Below are positions 1 through 8,739 of a stretch of DNA of 43,807 bases, piece after piece. Within the stretch, counting starts at the first letter, position 1; each line of letters starts with the position of its first letter. The position numbers and the translations under genes were made by a program. This DNA is from Actinomycetota bacterium (GTDB lineage Bacteria > Actinomycetota > Acidimicrobiia > Acidimicrobiales > CADCSY01), in contig SIRW01000036.1 in the NCBI GenBank assembly GCA_004366205.1, positions 1 to 43,807 on the forward strand, written 5' to 3'. A model generated the notes under the pieces. The model was given only the letters and a program-made list of their open reading frames with translations. It ran no database searches and was not told the origin of the DNA.

Positions 1-729
1 GTGCGCGAGCGACTCGTCGTGGGTGCTGAAGCCTCCCGTGGACACCGTGGTCAGTCCGTGGACCACCGCGTCGAACGGGCCCATGCCGGCGAGGCGGTAG
101 GCGACGACCACCACCACGGTGAAGGCGGCGTAGAGGGCGGCGATGCGCCGCAGCACCCCGATCACCCTGGGCCCCAGCAGCTGCGAGGAGCCGCTCGCCT
201 CGGCCGACTCGGCCGTCTGCAGGCCGCCCGCCCCAATCGAGGGCAGCACGGCGACGATCACGGCGATGGCGGCGAGCCCGCCGAGCCACTGGGTGAGCGC
301 CCGCCACAACAGGACGCCGGCGGGCAGGCCCTCCAGGCCCGTGATCGTGGTGAGCGCCGTGGTCGTGAAGCCGGCCACCGCCTCGAACAGCGCGTCGTCG
401 GGTCGGTCGACGGCCCCCGCGGCGAGGAAGGCGACGGCGCCCACCGCCGACGCCGTGAGCCACGCGGTCACCGCCGCCGACACCGTGGCGGCCAGCCGCA
501 GCCGCACGGGCCGCCGGACGACCCGGCGCCCGACCAGGCCCAACACCAGCGCCGGTCCGCCCGTGCCCGCCAGGCCGCCCGCCGCCCGGGCACCGTCGAC
601 GAGGTCGACGGCCGCGGCGACGAGCAGCCCGCCGCCCGTGACGGCGAGCACCGTGAGCGCGACGTGCCCGGACAGCGACACCACGCCCGGCCGGGCGCGC
701 TCGACGGTGAGCGGCGTCGCCGACGTCAA
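1..729 (-). CDS. trkH: TrkH-family potassium uptake protein, N-terminal half (runs off left edge)
   Basis: Reverse-strand reading from 729 down to 1 gives 243 uninterrupted residues with no stop, so the gene continues outside the window. The start is a TTG at 729-727 that overlaps the trkA stop (TTGA), the usual translational coupling. The protein has several hydrophobic helices and two pore-loop-like segments: FTTTALTTITG in the first repeat and HGLTTVSTGGFSTHDESLA in the second. These match the selectivity-filter loops of TrkH/KtrB K+ translocators. The motif RALTQWLGGLAAIAV between them is also typical of TrkH. The family is usually about 480 residues, so about half is present. It would form the membrane channel gated by the adjacent TrkA. 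Identity is firm; the TTG start is inferred. Confidence 0.88.
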   Translation of the reverse strand, partial: MTSATPLTVERARPGVVSLSGHVALTVLAVTGGGLLVAAAVDLVDGARAAGGLAGTGGPALVLGLVGRRVVRRPVRLRLAATVSAAVTAWLTASAVGAVAFLAAGAVDRPDDALFEAVAGFTTTALTTITGLEGLPAGVLLWRALTQWLGGLAAIAVIVAVLPSIGAGGLQTAESAEASGSSQLLGPRVIGVLRRIAALYAAFTVVVVVAYRLAGMGPFDAVVHGLTTVSTGGFSTHDESLAH

Positions 730-2069
730 CCGAAGACGCGCCTCACCTCGTCGACCGCGTGCGGCATTGCGAAGACGATCACGTGGTCGCGGTCGCGCAG
801 CGTGCTGCGACCCCGGCCGATCTGGGCCTTGCCGTCGCGCACGATGGCCCCGACGAGGACGTCTTTGGGCAGGCGCAGCTCGGCCACCATGGCGCCGTCC
901 GCCGGGCTGCCCTCGCGGACCTCGAACTCCAGGACCTCGGCCTCGCCCTCGAGAAAGGTGGCGACCGCCGCCACCCCGCCCCGGACGAAGCGCAGCACCG
1001 CGTTGGCGCTGGCGGTGCGGGGTGACAGGGCGACGTCGACGCCGGCCCGGGCGAGCAGGGGCAGCAGCGAGAGCCGGTGCACCACGGCGATGGTCTCATG
1101 GGCGCCCTCGGCCTTGGCGAACAGGCAGGCCAGCACGTTGGCCTCGTCCTCGCCGGTGAGGGCGATCACGGCGTCGTGGCTGCCGATGTCCTCCTCGGCG
1201 AGCAGGTCGGCGTCGGTGATCTCGCCCTGGATGACCATGGCCTTGGCGAGGCGCTCGGCGAGCTCCTGGGCCCGCTCGGGGTTGCGCTCGATGATCACGA
1301 CGCCCGCACCCCGGTCGGCCAGCCGGCGGGCGACGAGCTCGGCCGTGCGGCCGCCGCCCAGGAGCATCACCCGGCGCGGGGCGTGGCGCTCGATCCCGAG
1401 CAGCTCGGCGAGCTGGCGCTTGGCCCGCCGCTTGCAGACGACGCGCAGCAGGTCGTTGGCCTCGAGCGTGTGGTTGCCGCGGGGGATGATCGTCTGGCCG
1501 CCGCGGGAGATCGCCCCGAACAGGAACTCCCACTCGGGCTCGTGCTCCTGGGCGACCTCGAGCAGCGTCTTGCCCACGAGGGGCGCCTCGGGAGGGAGGC
1601 GGGCGCCGATCACGATGATCTCGCCGCCCGCCATCTCGGCGATCTCGCTGGCGCCGGGGTTCTCGATGAGCTCGAGGATCTCCTCGGCGGTCTCCTCGTC
1701 GGGGTCGATGACCAGGTCGGCGCCCACCGCCTCGAGCAGCATGCGGGCGTCCTTGGACCGCAGCTGGGGGGCTTCCACCCGGGCCACCGCCCGGGGCACG
1801 CCGGCCTGCTTGGCGAGCATGCAGGTGACCAGGTTCACCTCGTCGTCGCTCGTCACCGCGACCACCAGCTCGGCCCGCCCGAGACCGGCCTCGACCAGGG
1901 TCGAGGGGTGGGTGCCGCTGCCGAGCACCGTGAGCACGTCGAGGTGCTCGTCGATCCAGCGGATCCGCGCCCGGGTGTTGTCGACGACGGCGACGTCGTG
2001 GCCCTCCCGGCTGAGGCGCTCGGCGACGTAGGAGCCCACCTCCCCGGCGCCCACCACGATGATGTGCAT
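726..2069 (-). CDS. trkA: TrkA, NAD-binding regulatory subunit of Trk K+ transporter
   Basis: A 447-residue protein built as a tandem duplication. The first Rossmann RCK-N domain opens at residue 1 with IIVVGAGEVGSYVAERL, followed by a TrkA-C domain (about 145-225). A second RCK-N domain begins near residue 232 with RVMLLGGGRTAELVARRL, then a second TrkA-C domain to the end. This double-RCK layout and length are those of full-length TrkA. The ATG at 2069 is preceded by a GGGAGGAGGG ribosome binding site, and the glycine-rich nucleotide motif starts right after it. TrkA binds NAD(H) and nucleotides on the cytoplasmic face and gates the TrkH channel, whose gene overlaps the stop codon. Divergent from the kinase gene at 2183. 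Confidence 0.95.
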   Translation of the reverse strand: MHIIVVGAGEVGSYVAERLSREGHDVAVVDNTRARIRWIDEHLDVLTVLGSGTHPSTLVEAGLGRAELVVAVTSDDEVNLVTCMLAKQAGVPRAVARVEAPQLRSKDARMLLEAVGADLVIDPDEETAEEILELIENPGASEIAEMAGGEIIVIGARLPPEAPLVGKTLLEVAQEHEPEWEFLFGAISRGGQTIIPRGNHTLEANDLLRVVCKRRAKRQLAELLGIERHAPRRVMLLGGGRTAELVARRLADRGAGVVIIERNPERAQELAERLAKAMVIQGEITDADLLAEEDIGSHDAVIALTGEDEANVLACLFAKAEGAHETIAVVHRLSLLPLLARAGVDVALSPRTASANAVLRFVRGGVAAVATFLEGEAEVLEFEVREGSPADGAMVAELRLPKDVLVGAIVRDGKAQIGRGRSTLRDRDHVIVFAMPHAVDEVRRVFG

Positions 2070-2127
2070 CGCCCTCCTCCCGACGGCGTCGGGCCGGTCC
2101 GGTGTCGCGACCGGGCGGCCGCCACGG

Positions 2128-2133
2128 TAGTTT
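2128..2133 (+). promoter_or_regulatory. Putative -10 box of the Ser/Thr kinase gene
   Basis: TAGTTT is an AT-rich TANNNT hexamer inside otherwise GC-rich intergenic DNA between divergent trkA and the kinase gene. It lies 49 bp before the kinase ATG, leaving room for a leader with the GGAAG ribosome site near 2167. No clear -35 box was seen. Confidence 0.4.
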
Positions 2134-2182
2134 CTCACCGGGCCGGGCCGAGTCCGCTCACCCTCCGGAAGCGCATCGCCAC

Positions 2183-3520
2183 ATGGAACCCACACCCGAC
2201 CGGGCACCCCGCGCGCCCGACGCCGGCACCGGCGAGGTGCTCTCGGGCCGCTACCGCCTCGAGGAGCAGCTGGGCGCGGGCGCCACCGCCGCCGTGTGGC
2301 GCGCCACCGACCTGGACCTCGGCCGCACCGTCGCCGTGAAGGTGCTGCGCCAGGGCGACGTCGACGCCGAGCTGCGGGCGCGCTTCGAGCGGGAGGCTGC
2401 CATCCTCGGCCAGCTCGACCACCCGAACCTGGTCCGCGTGCTGGCGGCGGGCACCGACGGCGACCGGAGCTACACCGTCGTCGAGCACATCGCGGGCCGG
2501 TCGCTGCACGAGGCCCTCGAGCGCGGCGGCTTCGAGGTCGATGAGGCGCTCGACATCGCCCTGCAGGTCTCCCGCGGACTGGCCCGGTGCCACGAGGCCG
2601 GGGTGCTGCACCGGGACATCAAGCCGGGCAACGTGATGCTGGCCGACGACGGCACGGCCAAGCTCGTCGACTTCGGCATCGCCCGCTCCTCGACGCTCAC
2701 CACCCTCACGCAGGGAGCCACCGTCCTCGGCACGGCCTCGTACCTCAGCCCGGAGCAGGCCCAGGCCCTGCCCCTCGACGCCCGCAGCGACGTCTACTCC
2801 CTCGGCTGCCTGCTCTACGAGCTGCTCACCGGCCGGCCGCCGTTCCAGGCGCCCAGCCCCGTCGCCGTGGCGTACAAGCACGTCCACGAGGAGCCCGAGC
2901 CGCCGAGCACCCACGATCCCGCCATCCCCGCCGAGCTCGAAGCCGTGATCCTGTGCGCCCTGGCCAAGGATCCCGAGGCCCGGTACCCCGGCGCCGCCGA
3001 GCTGGCGGCCGATCTGGAGCGGGTGCGCGCCGGCGAGGCGCCGCTGCTCGCGGGCGGCCCCGGCGCCACCACGCTGCTCGCGCCCGGGGCCGGCGAGCCC
3101 ACCACCGTCCTCCCGGCCGAGGCCACCGCCGTGCTCCCCGCGGCGCCGGGCATGGCCGGCGGCGCGGCCGGCGTGGCCGCCGCGGGTGCCGGCGGCGTGG
3201 CCCCGGCCTCGACGGGCCGGTCCGGGCGCCCGTGGACCACGCCGGAGCGGAGGCCGCTGCTCGCCGCCGCAGCCGGCGTCGCCCTGCTCGTCCTGCTCGC
3301 CCTCACCGCGCTCGTCCTGGCGGCGAGCGACGACGGTCCCGCGAACAGCGACACCGACCCCGCTCCCGTCGAGGCCGACGAGCCCGACCCCGCCGCCGGC
3401 GAGGGGGACCCGGGCGAGGCGGATGTGCTCGACCAGCCCGAGGAGCCCCCCCGGACCGAACCCCCCGGCCAGCGCCGGGGCGGCGGTCCCCCACCCGGCC
3501 GCGGCCGCGGGCGCGGCTGA
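2183..3520 (+). CDS. Transmembrane serine/threonine protein kinase (PknB-type, no PASTA domains)
   Basis: A 445-residue kinase. The glycine loop is GAGATAAVWR (31-40) and the catalytic lysine AVK is at K53. The catalytic loop HRDIKPGN (143-150) carries an Arg before D145. DFG is at 163-165 and the activation segment ends in SPEQ (189-192). After the kinase domain (about 24-280) comes a linker with Thr clusters (TTLLAPG, PTTVLP, ATAVLP), then one membrane helix at about 359-381. The extracellular tail of about 64 residues is acidic, then Gly/Arg/Pro-rich. No PASTA or other sensor domain is visible, so the signal is unknown. Actinobacterial kinases of this kind control cell-wall synthesis, division or transport; no target can be named. 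The ATG at 2183 comes directly before the kinase domain. Confidence 0.93.
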   Translation: MEPTPDRAPRAPDAGTGEVLSGRYRLEEQLGAGATAAVWRATDLDLGRTVAVKVLRQGDVDAELRARFEREAAILGQLDHPNLVRVLAAGTDGDRSYTVVEHIAGRSLHEALERGGFEVDEALDIALQVSRGLARCHEAGVLHRDIKPGNVMLADDGTAKLVDFGIARSSTLTTLTQGATVLGTASYLSPEQAQALPLDARSDVYSLGCLLYELLTGRPPFQAPSPVAVAYKHVHEEPEPPSTHDPAIPAELEAVILCALAKDPEARYPGAAELAADLERVRAGEAPLLAGGPGATTLLAPGAGEPTTVLPAEATAVLPAAPGMAGGAAGVAAAGAGGVAPASTGRSGRPWTTPERRPLLAAAAGVALLVLLALTALVLAASDDGPANSDTDPAPVEADEPDPAAGEGDPGEADVLDQPEEPPRTEPPGQRRGGGPPPGRGRGRG

Positions 3521-3559
3521 CCCGAGCAGGGGGCACGCCCGCCGGCCAGACTGGGGCGC

Positions 3560-4252
3560 ATGGGCGCCGTCGAGGTCCACGTCGTGCGGGTCTTCACCGC
3601 CGCCGACGGGTCGCACGGGAACCCGCTGGGCGTGGTGCTCGACGGGCAGGCCGTGCCCGAGGACGCCCGCCAGGCGGTGGCTGCCGAGCTCGGCTGCAGC
3701 GAGACGGTGTTCGTCGACGACGCCACGCACGGGCGGCTGCGCATCTTCACCCCCGCCGCCGAGCTGCCCTTCGCGGGCCACCCGCTGGTGGGCACCGCCT
3801 GGCTGCTCGCGCGGCGGGGCACGCCGGTCGCGGTGCTGCGGCCGCCCGCGGGCGCCGTGCCGGTTCAAACCGTGGGCGACCTGGTCTGGATCACCGCCCG
3901 GGCCGAGCACGCCCCGGAGATGCGCCTGCTGCAGATGCGCCACCCCGGCGAGGTGGATGCCTTCCCGGGCGCCCCTCCGGGGTCCGGTGTGCTCTACGTG
4001 TGGGCGTGGGAGGACCAGGACCCCGGCGCCGGCCGGGTGCGCGCCCGGATGTTCGCCCCGGTGCTCGGCATCGACGAGGACGAGGCCACGGGCTCGGCGG
4101 CGGTCCGCCTGGCGTCGATCCTCGACCGTCCCTTCGTCATCCGCCAGGGCGCCGGTTCCGAGCTCCACGTCCGTCCGGGCGCGGGCGGGACGGTCGAGGT
4201 GGGCGGTCGCTGCGCGGGACCCGACCGGCGCAGCGTGGACCTGCCCGCCTGA
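3560..4252 (+). CDS. PhzF-family isomerase-like protein
   Basis: A 230-residue protein. HVVRVFTAADGSHGNPLGVV at the N-terminus and CSETVFV (catalytic Glu of the PhzF family) are followed by LPFAGHPLVGTAWLL and, near the C-terminus, DEATGSAAVRLAS. These are the paired motifs of the two diaminopimelate-epimerase-like halves of PhzF proteins. It is somewhat short for the family (usually 260-300 residues). PhzF itself isomerises a phenazine precursor, but most homologues have unknown substrates and no other phenazine genes are nearby, so phenazine synthesis is not implied. It starts 39 bp after the kinase gene on the same strand and ends 37 bp from the convergent carboxylase gene. Confidence 0.85.
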   Translation: MGAVEVHVVRVFTAADGSHGNPLGVVLDGQAVPEDARQAVAAELGCSETVFVDDATHGRLRIFTPAAELPFAGHPLVGTAWLLARRGTPVAVLRPPAGAVPVQTVGDLVWITARAEHAPEMRLLQMRHPGEVDAFPGAPPGSGVLYVWAWEDQDPGAGRVRARMFAPVLGIDEDEATGSAAVRLASILDRPFVIRQGAGSELHVRPGAGGTVEVGGRCAGPDRRSVDLPA

Positions 4253-4289
4253 CGAGCCCGATCCGGCGGCCCGATCGGGTGGCCGGCGC

Positions 4290-7200
4290 CTACCAGGTGT
4301 CGACGCAGGGGCGCTTCTTGCCGGTGCGAGGCGGGGCGGGCGGCACCGAGTCGAGGGCCCGCAGGATCCAGGTGCGCGAGTCCCGCGGGTCGATGACGTC
4401 GTCGAACTCGAAGTAGGTGGCGGCGTTGAGCGCCCGGCCGTGCTCGTACATGCGGTCGACCATCTCCTGGTAGAGCGCCTCGCGCTCGACGGGGTCCTCC
4501 ACGGCCTCGAGCTCGCGCCGGTAGCCGAGGCGCGCGGCGCCCTCCAGCCCCATGCCCCCGAGCTCGCCCGTGGGCCAGGCCACGCAGAACAGCGGCGCCT
4601 TGAAGCTGCCGCCGGCCATGGCCTGCGCGCCCAGGCCGTAGCCCTTGCGGAGCACGATCGTGAAGAACGGCACCGTGAGGCTTGCGCCGGTGACGAACAT
4701 GCGGCTGGCGTGGCGGACGAGGGCCGTGCGCTCGGCCTCGGGACCGACCATGATCCCCGGCGTGTCGCACAGGAACAGCAGGGGCACGTCGTGGGCGTCG
4801 CACAGCTGCATGAAGCGGGCGGCCTTGTCGGCACCGGTGCTGTCGATGGCGCCGGCCAGGTGCACCGGGTTGTTGGCGACGATGCCGACGGGCCGGCCCT
4901 CGATGCGGGCGAGGGCGGTGACCATCCCCGGCCCGAAGTCCCGGCGCAGCTCGAGCACCGAGCCCGTGTCGGCCAGCGTCTCGATCACCCGCCGCACGTC
5001 GTAGACGCGCAGCCGGTTCTCGGGGATCACCCGGCGCAGGAGGCGCTGGTCGGCGCACTCCCAGCCGGCGAGCGGGCCCTGGAAGTACGACAGGTACCGC
5101 TTGGCGACCGCCACCGCCTCGGCCTCGTCGGCCACGCGCACGTCGACCACGCCGTTGGGCGCCTGCACGTCCAGCGGACCGACCTCGTCGGGCTCGACCA
5201 CGCCGAGGCCTCCGCCCTCGATCATCGCCGGGCCGCCCATGCCGATGCTCGACCCCTCGGCGCCGATCACCACGTCGCAGCAGCCGAGCAGGGCGGCGTT
5301 GCCGGCGAAGCACCGCCCCGACACGATGCCGACGAGCGGCACCAGCCCGCTGAGCTCGGCGAAGAGCCGGAACGCCATGGTGTCGAGGCCGGCGACGCCA
5401 CTGCCGTCGGTGTCGCCGGGCCGGCCGCCGCCGCCCTCGGCGAAGAGCACCACCGGGAGCCGCAGCCGCTCGGCCAGCTCGAAGAGGCGGTCCTTCTTGG
5501 CGTGGTTCTTCATGCCCTGGGTGCCGGCCAGGACCGTGTAGTCGTACGACATGGCGATGCACCGGGCCCGGTCGGGCCCGAACAGGTCGCCGTTCACCGT
5601 GGCCAGACCGCCGACCAGGCCGTCGGCGGGGGTGCGGGCGATCAGGTCCTCCACCGAGCGCCGCCGTCGCTGGGCGGCGATCACCAGGGGGCCGTACTCC
5701 ACGAAGCTGCCGGGGTCGACGAGGTCCGCGATGTTCTCCCGGGCGGTGCGCTGGCCGCGGTCGTGGCGCTTGGCGACGGCGTCGGGGCGGGCGTCGTCGA
5801 GGCCGGCGGCATGGCGCTCGAGCACGGCGGCCAGGTCGGGCCGGAGCTCGTCGAGGTCGACCTCCTCGGCCTCCTCGACGGCGCTGCCGGGCTCGCCGGT
5901 GGCGGCGATGGCGACGAGCAGGTGACCCTCGGCCACGGTGGCGTCGAGGTGGGCGTCGACGTGCTGCACGGTGCCGGCGACGGGCGCAGCCACGACGTGC
6001 TCCATCTTCATGGCCTCGAGCACCACCAGCTGCTGGCCGGCCGCAACGGTGTCGCCCGGGCTGGCGTCCACCCGCACCACCGTGCCCAGCACGGGGGCGG
6101 TGACCCGGACCAACCCGTCGTCGGGCGCCGCCCCGACGACCGCGGCGGCGGGACCGGCCGGCGCCGCCTCCCGAGCGGGTGCCAGCGCCGCGACGTGCTC
6201 GTCGACGAAGCGGGTGTGGGCCCGGCCCGCCCGCACCTCGGGATGGTCGAGCAGGTTCGCCAGGAACCCGGCGTTGGTGGCGACCCCGTCGACGCGCAGC
6301 TCGCCCAGCGCCCGGCGGGCCCGGTCGAGGACAGGCCCCAGCGCGGCGCCCGGCGTGTGCACGACGATCTTCGCCAGCAGCGGGTCGAAGCGGCCGGTCA
6401 CGGCCATGCCGGCGTGGGCGTGGGTGTCGACCCGCACCCCGGGGCCCCCGGGCAGGCTGAGCGACCGGATCGTGCCCGCAGCGGGGCGCACGGCGCCGCC
6501 GGGATCGACGGTCTCGGCGTTCACCCGCACCTGTAGGGCCACGCCCCGGGGTGGCGCGCCGCCGGCGGCGGCCGGCGGCGCCAGGCCCACCTCGTCGAGC
6601 CGGGCGCCGGCGGCCAGGCGCAGCTGGGTGGCGACGAGGTCGATCCCGTGGACCTCCTCGGTGACGGTGTGCTCGACCTGCAGGCGGGGGTTCACCTCGA
6701 GGAAGGCGAAGGCCGTGCCGTCGTCGGCGTCGGGGGCGCCGCTCGCGTCGACGAGCAGCTCGACCGTGGCCAGGTTGTCGACGCCGGCGGCTTCGGCGAT
6801 CCGCACGGCGGCGTCATGCAGCCGGGCGCGCAGGCCCGGGGCGAGGCCCGGCGCCGGTGCGATCTCGGCGAGCTTCTGGTGGCGGCGCTGGAGGCTGCAC
6901 TCACGGGTGCCGAGGTGCGTGACCGCACCCGTGGCGTCCCCGACGACCTGCACCTCGACGTGGCGGGCCCGGGTGAGCAGCTGCTCGACGTACACGTCAC
7001 CCCGCCCGAAGGCCGCCTCGGCCTCGGACCGGCACCGCTCGTAGGCGGCGGCCAGCTCGCCGGGACGGTGGACGGCCCGCATCCCCCGGCCGCCGCCGCC
7101 CGCCAGGGCCTTGACCATGAGCGCGCCGCCCTCGCCGAGCGAGGCCAGCACCGCCTCGGCCTCCTCCAGCGAGGTGGGCCCGTCGGTGCCGGCCAGGACG

Positions 7201-7586
7201 GGCACGCCGCTGGCGGCGGCGAGGCGCCGGGCCCGGGCCTTGTCCCCGAACAGCTCGAGCACCTCGGGACGGGGACCCACGAACACCAGGCCGGCGTCCC
7301 GGCATGCCCGGGCGAACCCGGCGTGCTCGCTCAGGAACCCCCAGCCGGGGTGCACGGCGTCGCAGCCCGAGCGCCGGGCGGCCGCCACCAGGGCGTCGAC
7401 GTCGAGGTACGCCCGGGGGCCGCTGCCCGGGAGCGCTTCGACGGCGCCGGCCAGTCGCAGGGCGAGCCCGTCGCCGTCATCGGTGCCGTGCACGGCGACG
7501 GTCTCGATGCCGAGCTCGGCGGCCGCCCGCGCCACCCGCACGGCCACCTCGCCCCGGTTGGCGATCAGCAGGCGCCGCAACCTCAT
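4290..7586 (-). CDS. Single-chain biotin-dependent acyl-CoA carboxylase (BC-BCCP-CT)
   Basis: A 1098-residue polypeptide carrying all three activities of an acyl-CoA carboxylase. Residues 1-465 are biotin carboxylase: RLLIANRGEVAVRV, HPGWGFLSEH, the ATP-grasp loop GGGGRGM (163-169) and EVNPRLQVEH (297-306). A biotinyl domain at about 490-560 carries EAMKMEH with the biotin lysine at K527. The remainder is carboxyltransferase, with oxyanion-hole glycines in CFAGNAALLG and GGSFKAPLFCVAWP and the motif TGELGGMGLEGA. In most actinobacteria these are separate AccA and AccD/PccB subunits; the one-chain order resembles the structurally characterised long-chain acyl-CoA carboxylases. The CoA substrate cannot be read from the sequence. 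It needs biotin, for which bioY is present at 35970. The ATG at 7586 sits at the first residue of the conserved domain. Confidence 0.93.
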   Translation of the reverse strand: MRLRRLLIANRGEVAVRVARAAAELGIETVAVHGTDDGDGLALRLAGAVEALPGSGPRAYLDVDALVAAARRSGCDAVHPGWGFLSEHAGFARACRDAGLVFVGPRPEVLELFGDKARARRLAAASGVPVLAGTDGPTSLEEAEAVLASLGEGGALMVKALAGGGGRGMRAVHRPGELAAAYERCRSEAEAAFGRGDVYVEQLLTRARHVEVQVVGDATGAVTHLGTRECSLQRRHQKLAEIAPAPGLAPGLRARLHDAAVRIAEAAGVDNLATVELLVDASGAPDADDGTAFAFLEVNPRLQVEHTVTEEVHGIDLVATQLRLAAGARLDEVGLAPPAAAGGAPPRGVALQVRVNAETVDPGGAVRPAAGTIRSLSLPGGPGVRVDTHAHAGMAVTGRFDPLLAKIVVHTPGAALGPVLDRARRALGELRVDGVATNAGFLANLLDHPEVRAGRAHTRFVDEHVAALAPAREAAPAGPAAAVVGAAPDDGLVRVTAPVLGTVVRVDASPGDTVAAGQQLVVLEAMKMEHVVAAPVAGTVQHVDAHLDATVAEGHLLVAIAATGEPGSAVEEAEEVDLDELRPDLAAVLERHAAGLDDARPDAVAKRHDRGQRTARENIADLVDPGSFVEYGPLVIAAQRRRRSVEDLIARTPADGLVGGLATVNGDLFGPDRARCIAMSYDYTVLAGTQGMKNHAKKDRLFELAERLRLPVVLFAEGGGGRPGDTDGSGVAGLDTMAFRLFAELSGLVPLVGIVSGRCFAGNAALLGCCDVVIGAEGSSIGMGGPAMIEGGGLGVVEPDEVGPLDVQAPNGVVDVRVADEAEAVAVAKRYLSYFQGPLAGWECADQRLLRRVIPENRLRVYDVRRVIETLADTGSVLELRRDFGPGMVTALARIEGRPVGIVANNPVHLAGAIDSTGADKAARFMQLCDAHDVPLLFLCDTPGIMVGPEAERTALVRHASRMFVTGASLTVPFFTIVLRKGYGLGAQAMAGGSFKAPLFCVAWPTGELGGMGLEGAARLGYRRELEAVEDPVEREALYQEMVDRMYEHGRALNAATYFEFDDVIDPRDSRTWILRALDSVPPAPPRTGKKRPCVDTW

Positions 7587-7630
7587 GGCGACAGCCTGCC
7601 ACCTCGGGCACCGGGCCCGGCCGGTCGCCG

Positions 7631-8659
7631 TCAGCCGAAGAACACCTGCGCCACCTCGAACAGCTCGGGGTCGACGGTCTTCAGCTCGCCGACGGCCTCA
7701 GCGAGCGGCACCCGCACGATGCGGTCGGCCCTGAGCGCGACCATGCTCCCGAACGCCCCGTCGTGCACGGCGTCGATGGCGGCGATGCCGAAGCGGGTCG
7801 ACAGCACCCGGTCGTAGGCGGTGGGCGTGCCACCCCGCTGGATGTGGCCGAGGATGGTCACCCGGGTCTCATAGCCGGTGCGCCGCTCGATCTCGTCGGC
7901 GAGCACCTGGCCGATGCCGCCGAGCTTCACGTGGCCGAAGGCGTCGACCTCGGCGTCCTGGGTGACGTGCGACCCCTCGGTGGGGGTGGCGCCCTCGGCG
8001 ACGACGATGATCGTGGCGAAGCGGCCGCTCTCGTGGCGCCGCTTGATGTGGGCGCAGACCTCCTCGATGTCGAAGGGGTGCTCGGGGACGAGCACGACGC
8101 TGGCCCCGCCGGCGATGCCGGCGTAGGTGGCGATCCAGCCGGCGTGGCGGCCCATCACCTCGCACACCATGACCCGATCGTGGGACTCGGCCGTGGTGTG
8201 CAGGCGGTCGATGGCGTCGGTGGCGATCTGCACCGCCGTGTGGAACCCGAAGGTGAACTCGGTGGCCGACAGGTCGTTGTCGATCGTCTTGGGGACGCCG
8301 ACCACGGCGACGCCGTCGTCGTGCAGCTTGTTGGCCACACCGAGCGTGTCCTCGCCCCCGATGGCGATGAGCGCGTCGAGGCCGTGGCGCTCGATCGTGG
8401 CCCGCACGGCCTCGACGCCGCCCTCGACCCGGTAGGGGTTGGTGCGCGACGTGCCGATCACGGTGCCGCCGCGGGGCAGGGTGCCGCGCATCTGGGTGAC
8501 GTCGAGGGGCCGGCTCGCGTCCTCGATGAGGCCCTTCCACCCGTACAGGAACCCGATGATCTCGTCGCCGTAGTGGCGCTCGCCCTTGCGCACGACGGCT
8601 CGGATCACCGCGTTGAGGCCCGGGCAGTCCCCGCCGCCCGTCAGCACGCCGATCTTCAT
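7631..8659 (-). CDS. pfkA: 6-phosphofructokinase with PPi-dependent signature residues
   Basis: A 342-residue group A phosphofructokinase. TGGGDCPGLNAVIR is the N-terminal nucleotide loop; GGEDTLG (101-107) and PKTIDNDLS (123-131) form the active site. Conveniently the numbering equals that of the E. coli enzyme: position 104 is Asp and position 124 is Lys. In this family Gly104/Gly124 go with ATP use, while Asp104 plus Lys124 go with pyrophosphate use, as in the Amycolatopsis methanolica PPi-PFK, which has the same GGEDT motif. The enzyme therefore probably interconverts fructose-6-phosphate and fructose-1,6-bisphosphate with PPi, reversibly. The ATG at 8659 has a strong GGAGGAGGAG ribosome site. 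It is divergent from glpK at 8740, and a pyrophosphatase gene lies at 13166. Confidence 0.93.
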   Translation of the reverse strand: MKIGVLTGGGDCPGLNAVIRAVVRKGERHYGDEIIGFLYGWKGLIEDASRPLDVTQMRGTLPRGGTVIGTSRTNPYRVEGGVEAVRATIERHGLDALIAIGGEDTLGVANKLHDDGVAVVGVPKTIDNDLSATEFTFGFHTAVQIATDAIDRLHTTAESHDRVMVCEVMGRHAGWIATYAGIAGGASVVLVPEHPFDIEEVCAHIKRRHESGRFATIIVVAEGATPTEGSHVTQDAEVDAFGHVKLGGIGQVLADEIERRTGYETRVTILGHIQRGGTPTAYDRVLSTRFGIAAIDAVHDGAFGSMVALRADRIVRVPLAEAVGELKTVDPELFEVAQVFFG

Positions 8660-8725
8660 GTGCGCTCCTCCTCCGTGGGCTGGGTTCTGAGGCCGGGTCG
8701 TGCCACCGCCACCGCCTCGCGACAG

Positions 8726-8731
8726 TACAGT
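8726..8731 (+). promoter_or_regulatory. -10 box of glpK, leaderless
   Basis: TACAGT lies eight bases before the glpK GTG at 8740, leaving no space for a ribosome site. Transcription would start at or next to the start codon. Confidence 0.5.
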
Positions 8732-8739
8732 CGCCGCCC

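Noticed and set aside
1-2031. Long open frame on the plus strand opposite trkH and trkA
   Set aside because: It lies antisense to clear TrkH and TrkA; its product is low-complexity Arg/Ser/Gly without any motif, as expected from very GC-rich codon shadows.
3560-4252. Phenazine biosynthesis cluster
   Set aside because: Only a PhzF-like gene is present; no phzA-E or phzG homologue is near.
2135-4834. 899-codon minus-strand frame over the kinase and phzF
   Set aside because: Shadow of plus-strand genes with intact signature motifs.
3186-6536. 1116-codon plus-strand frame across the kinase end, phzF and carboxylase
   Set aside because: It crosses three real genes; the product is Pro/Arg/His-rich with no domains.
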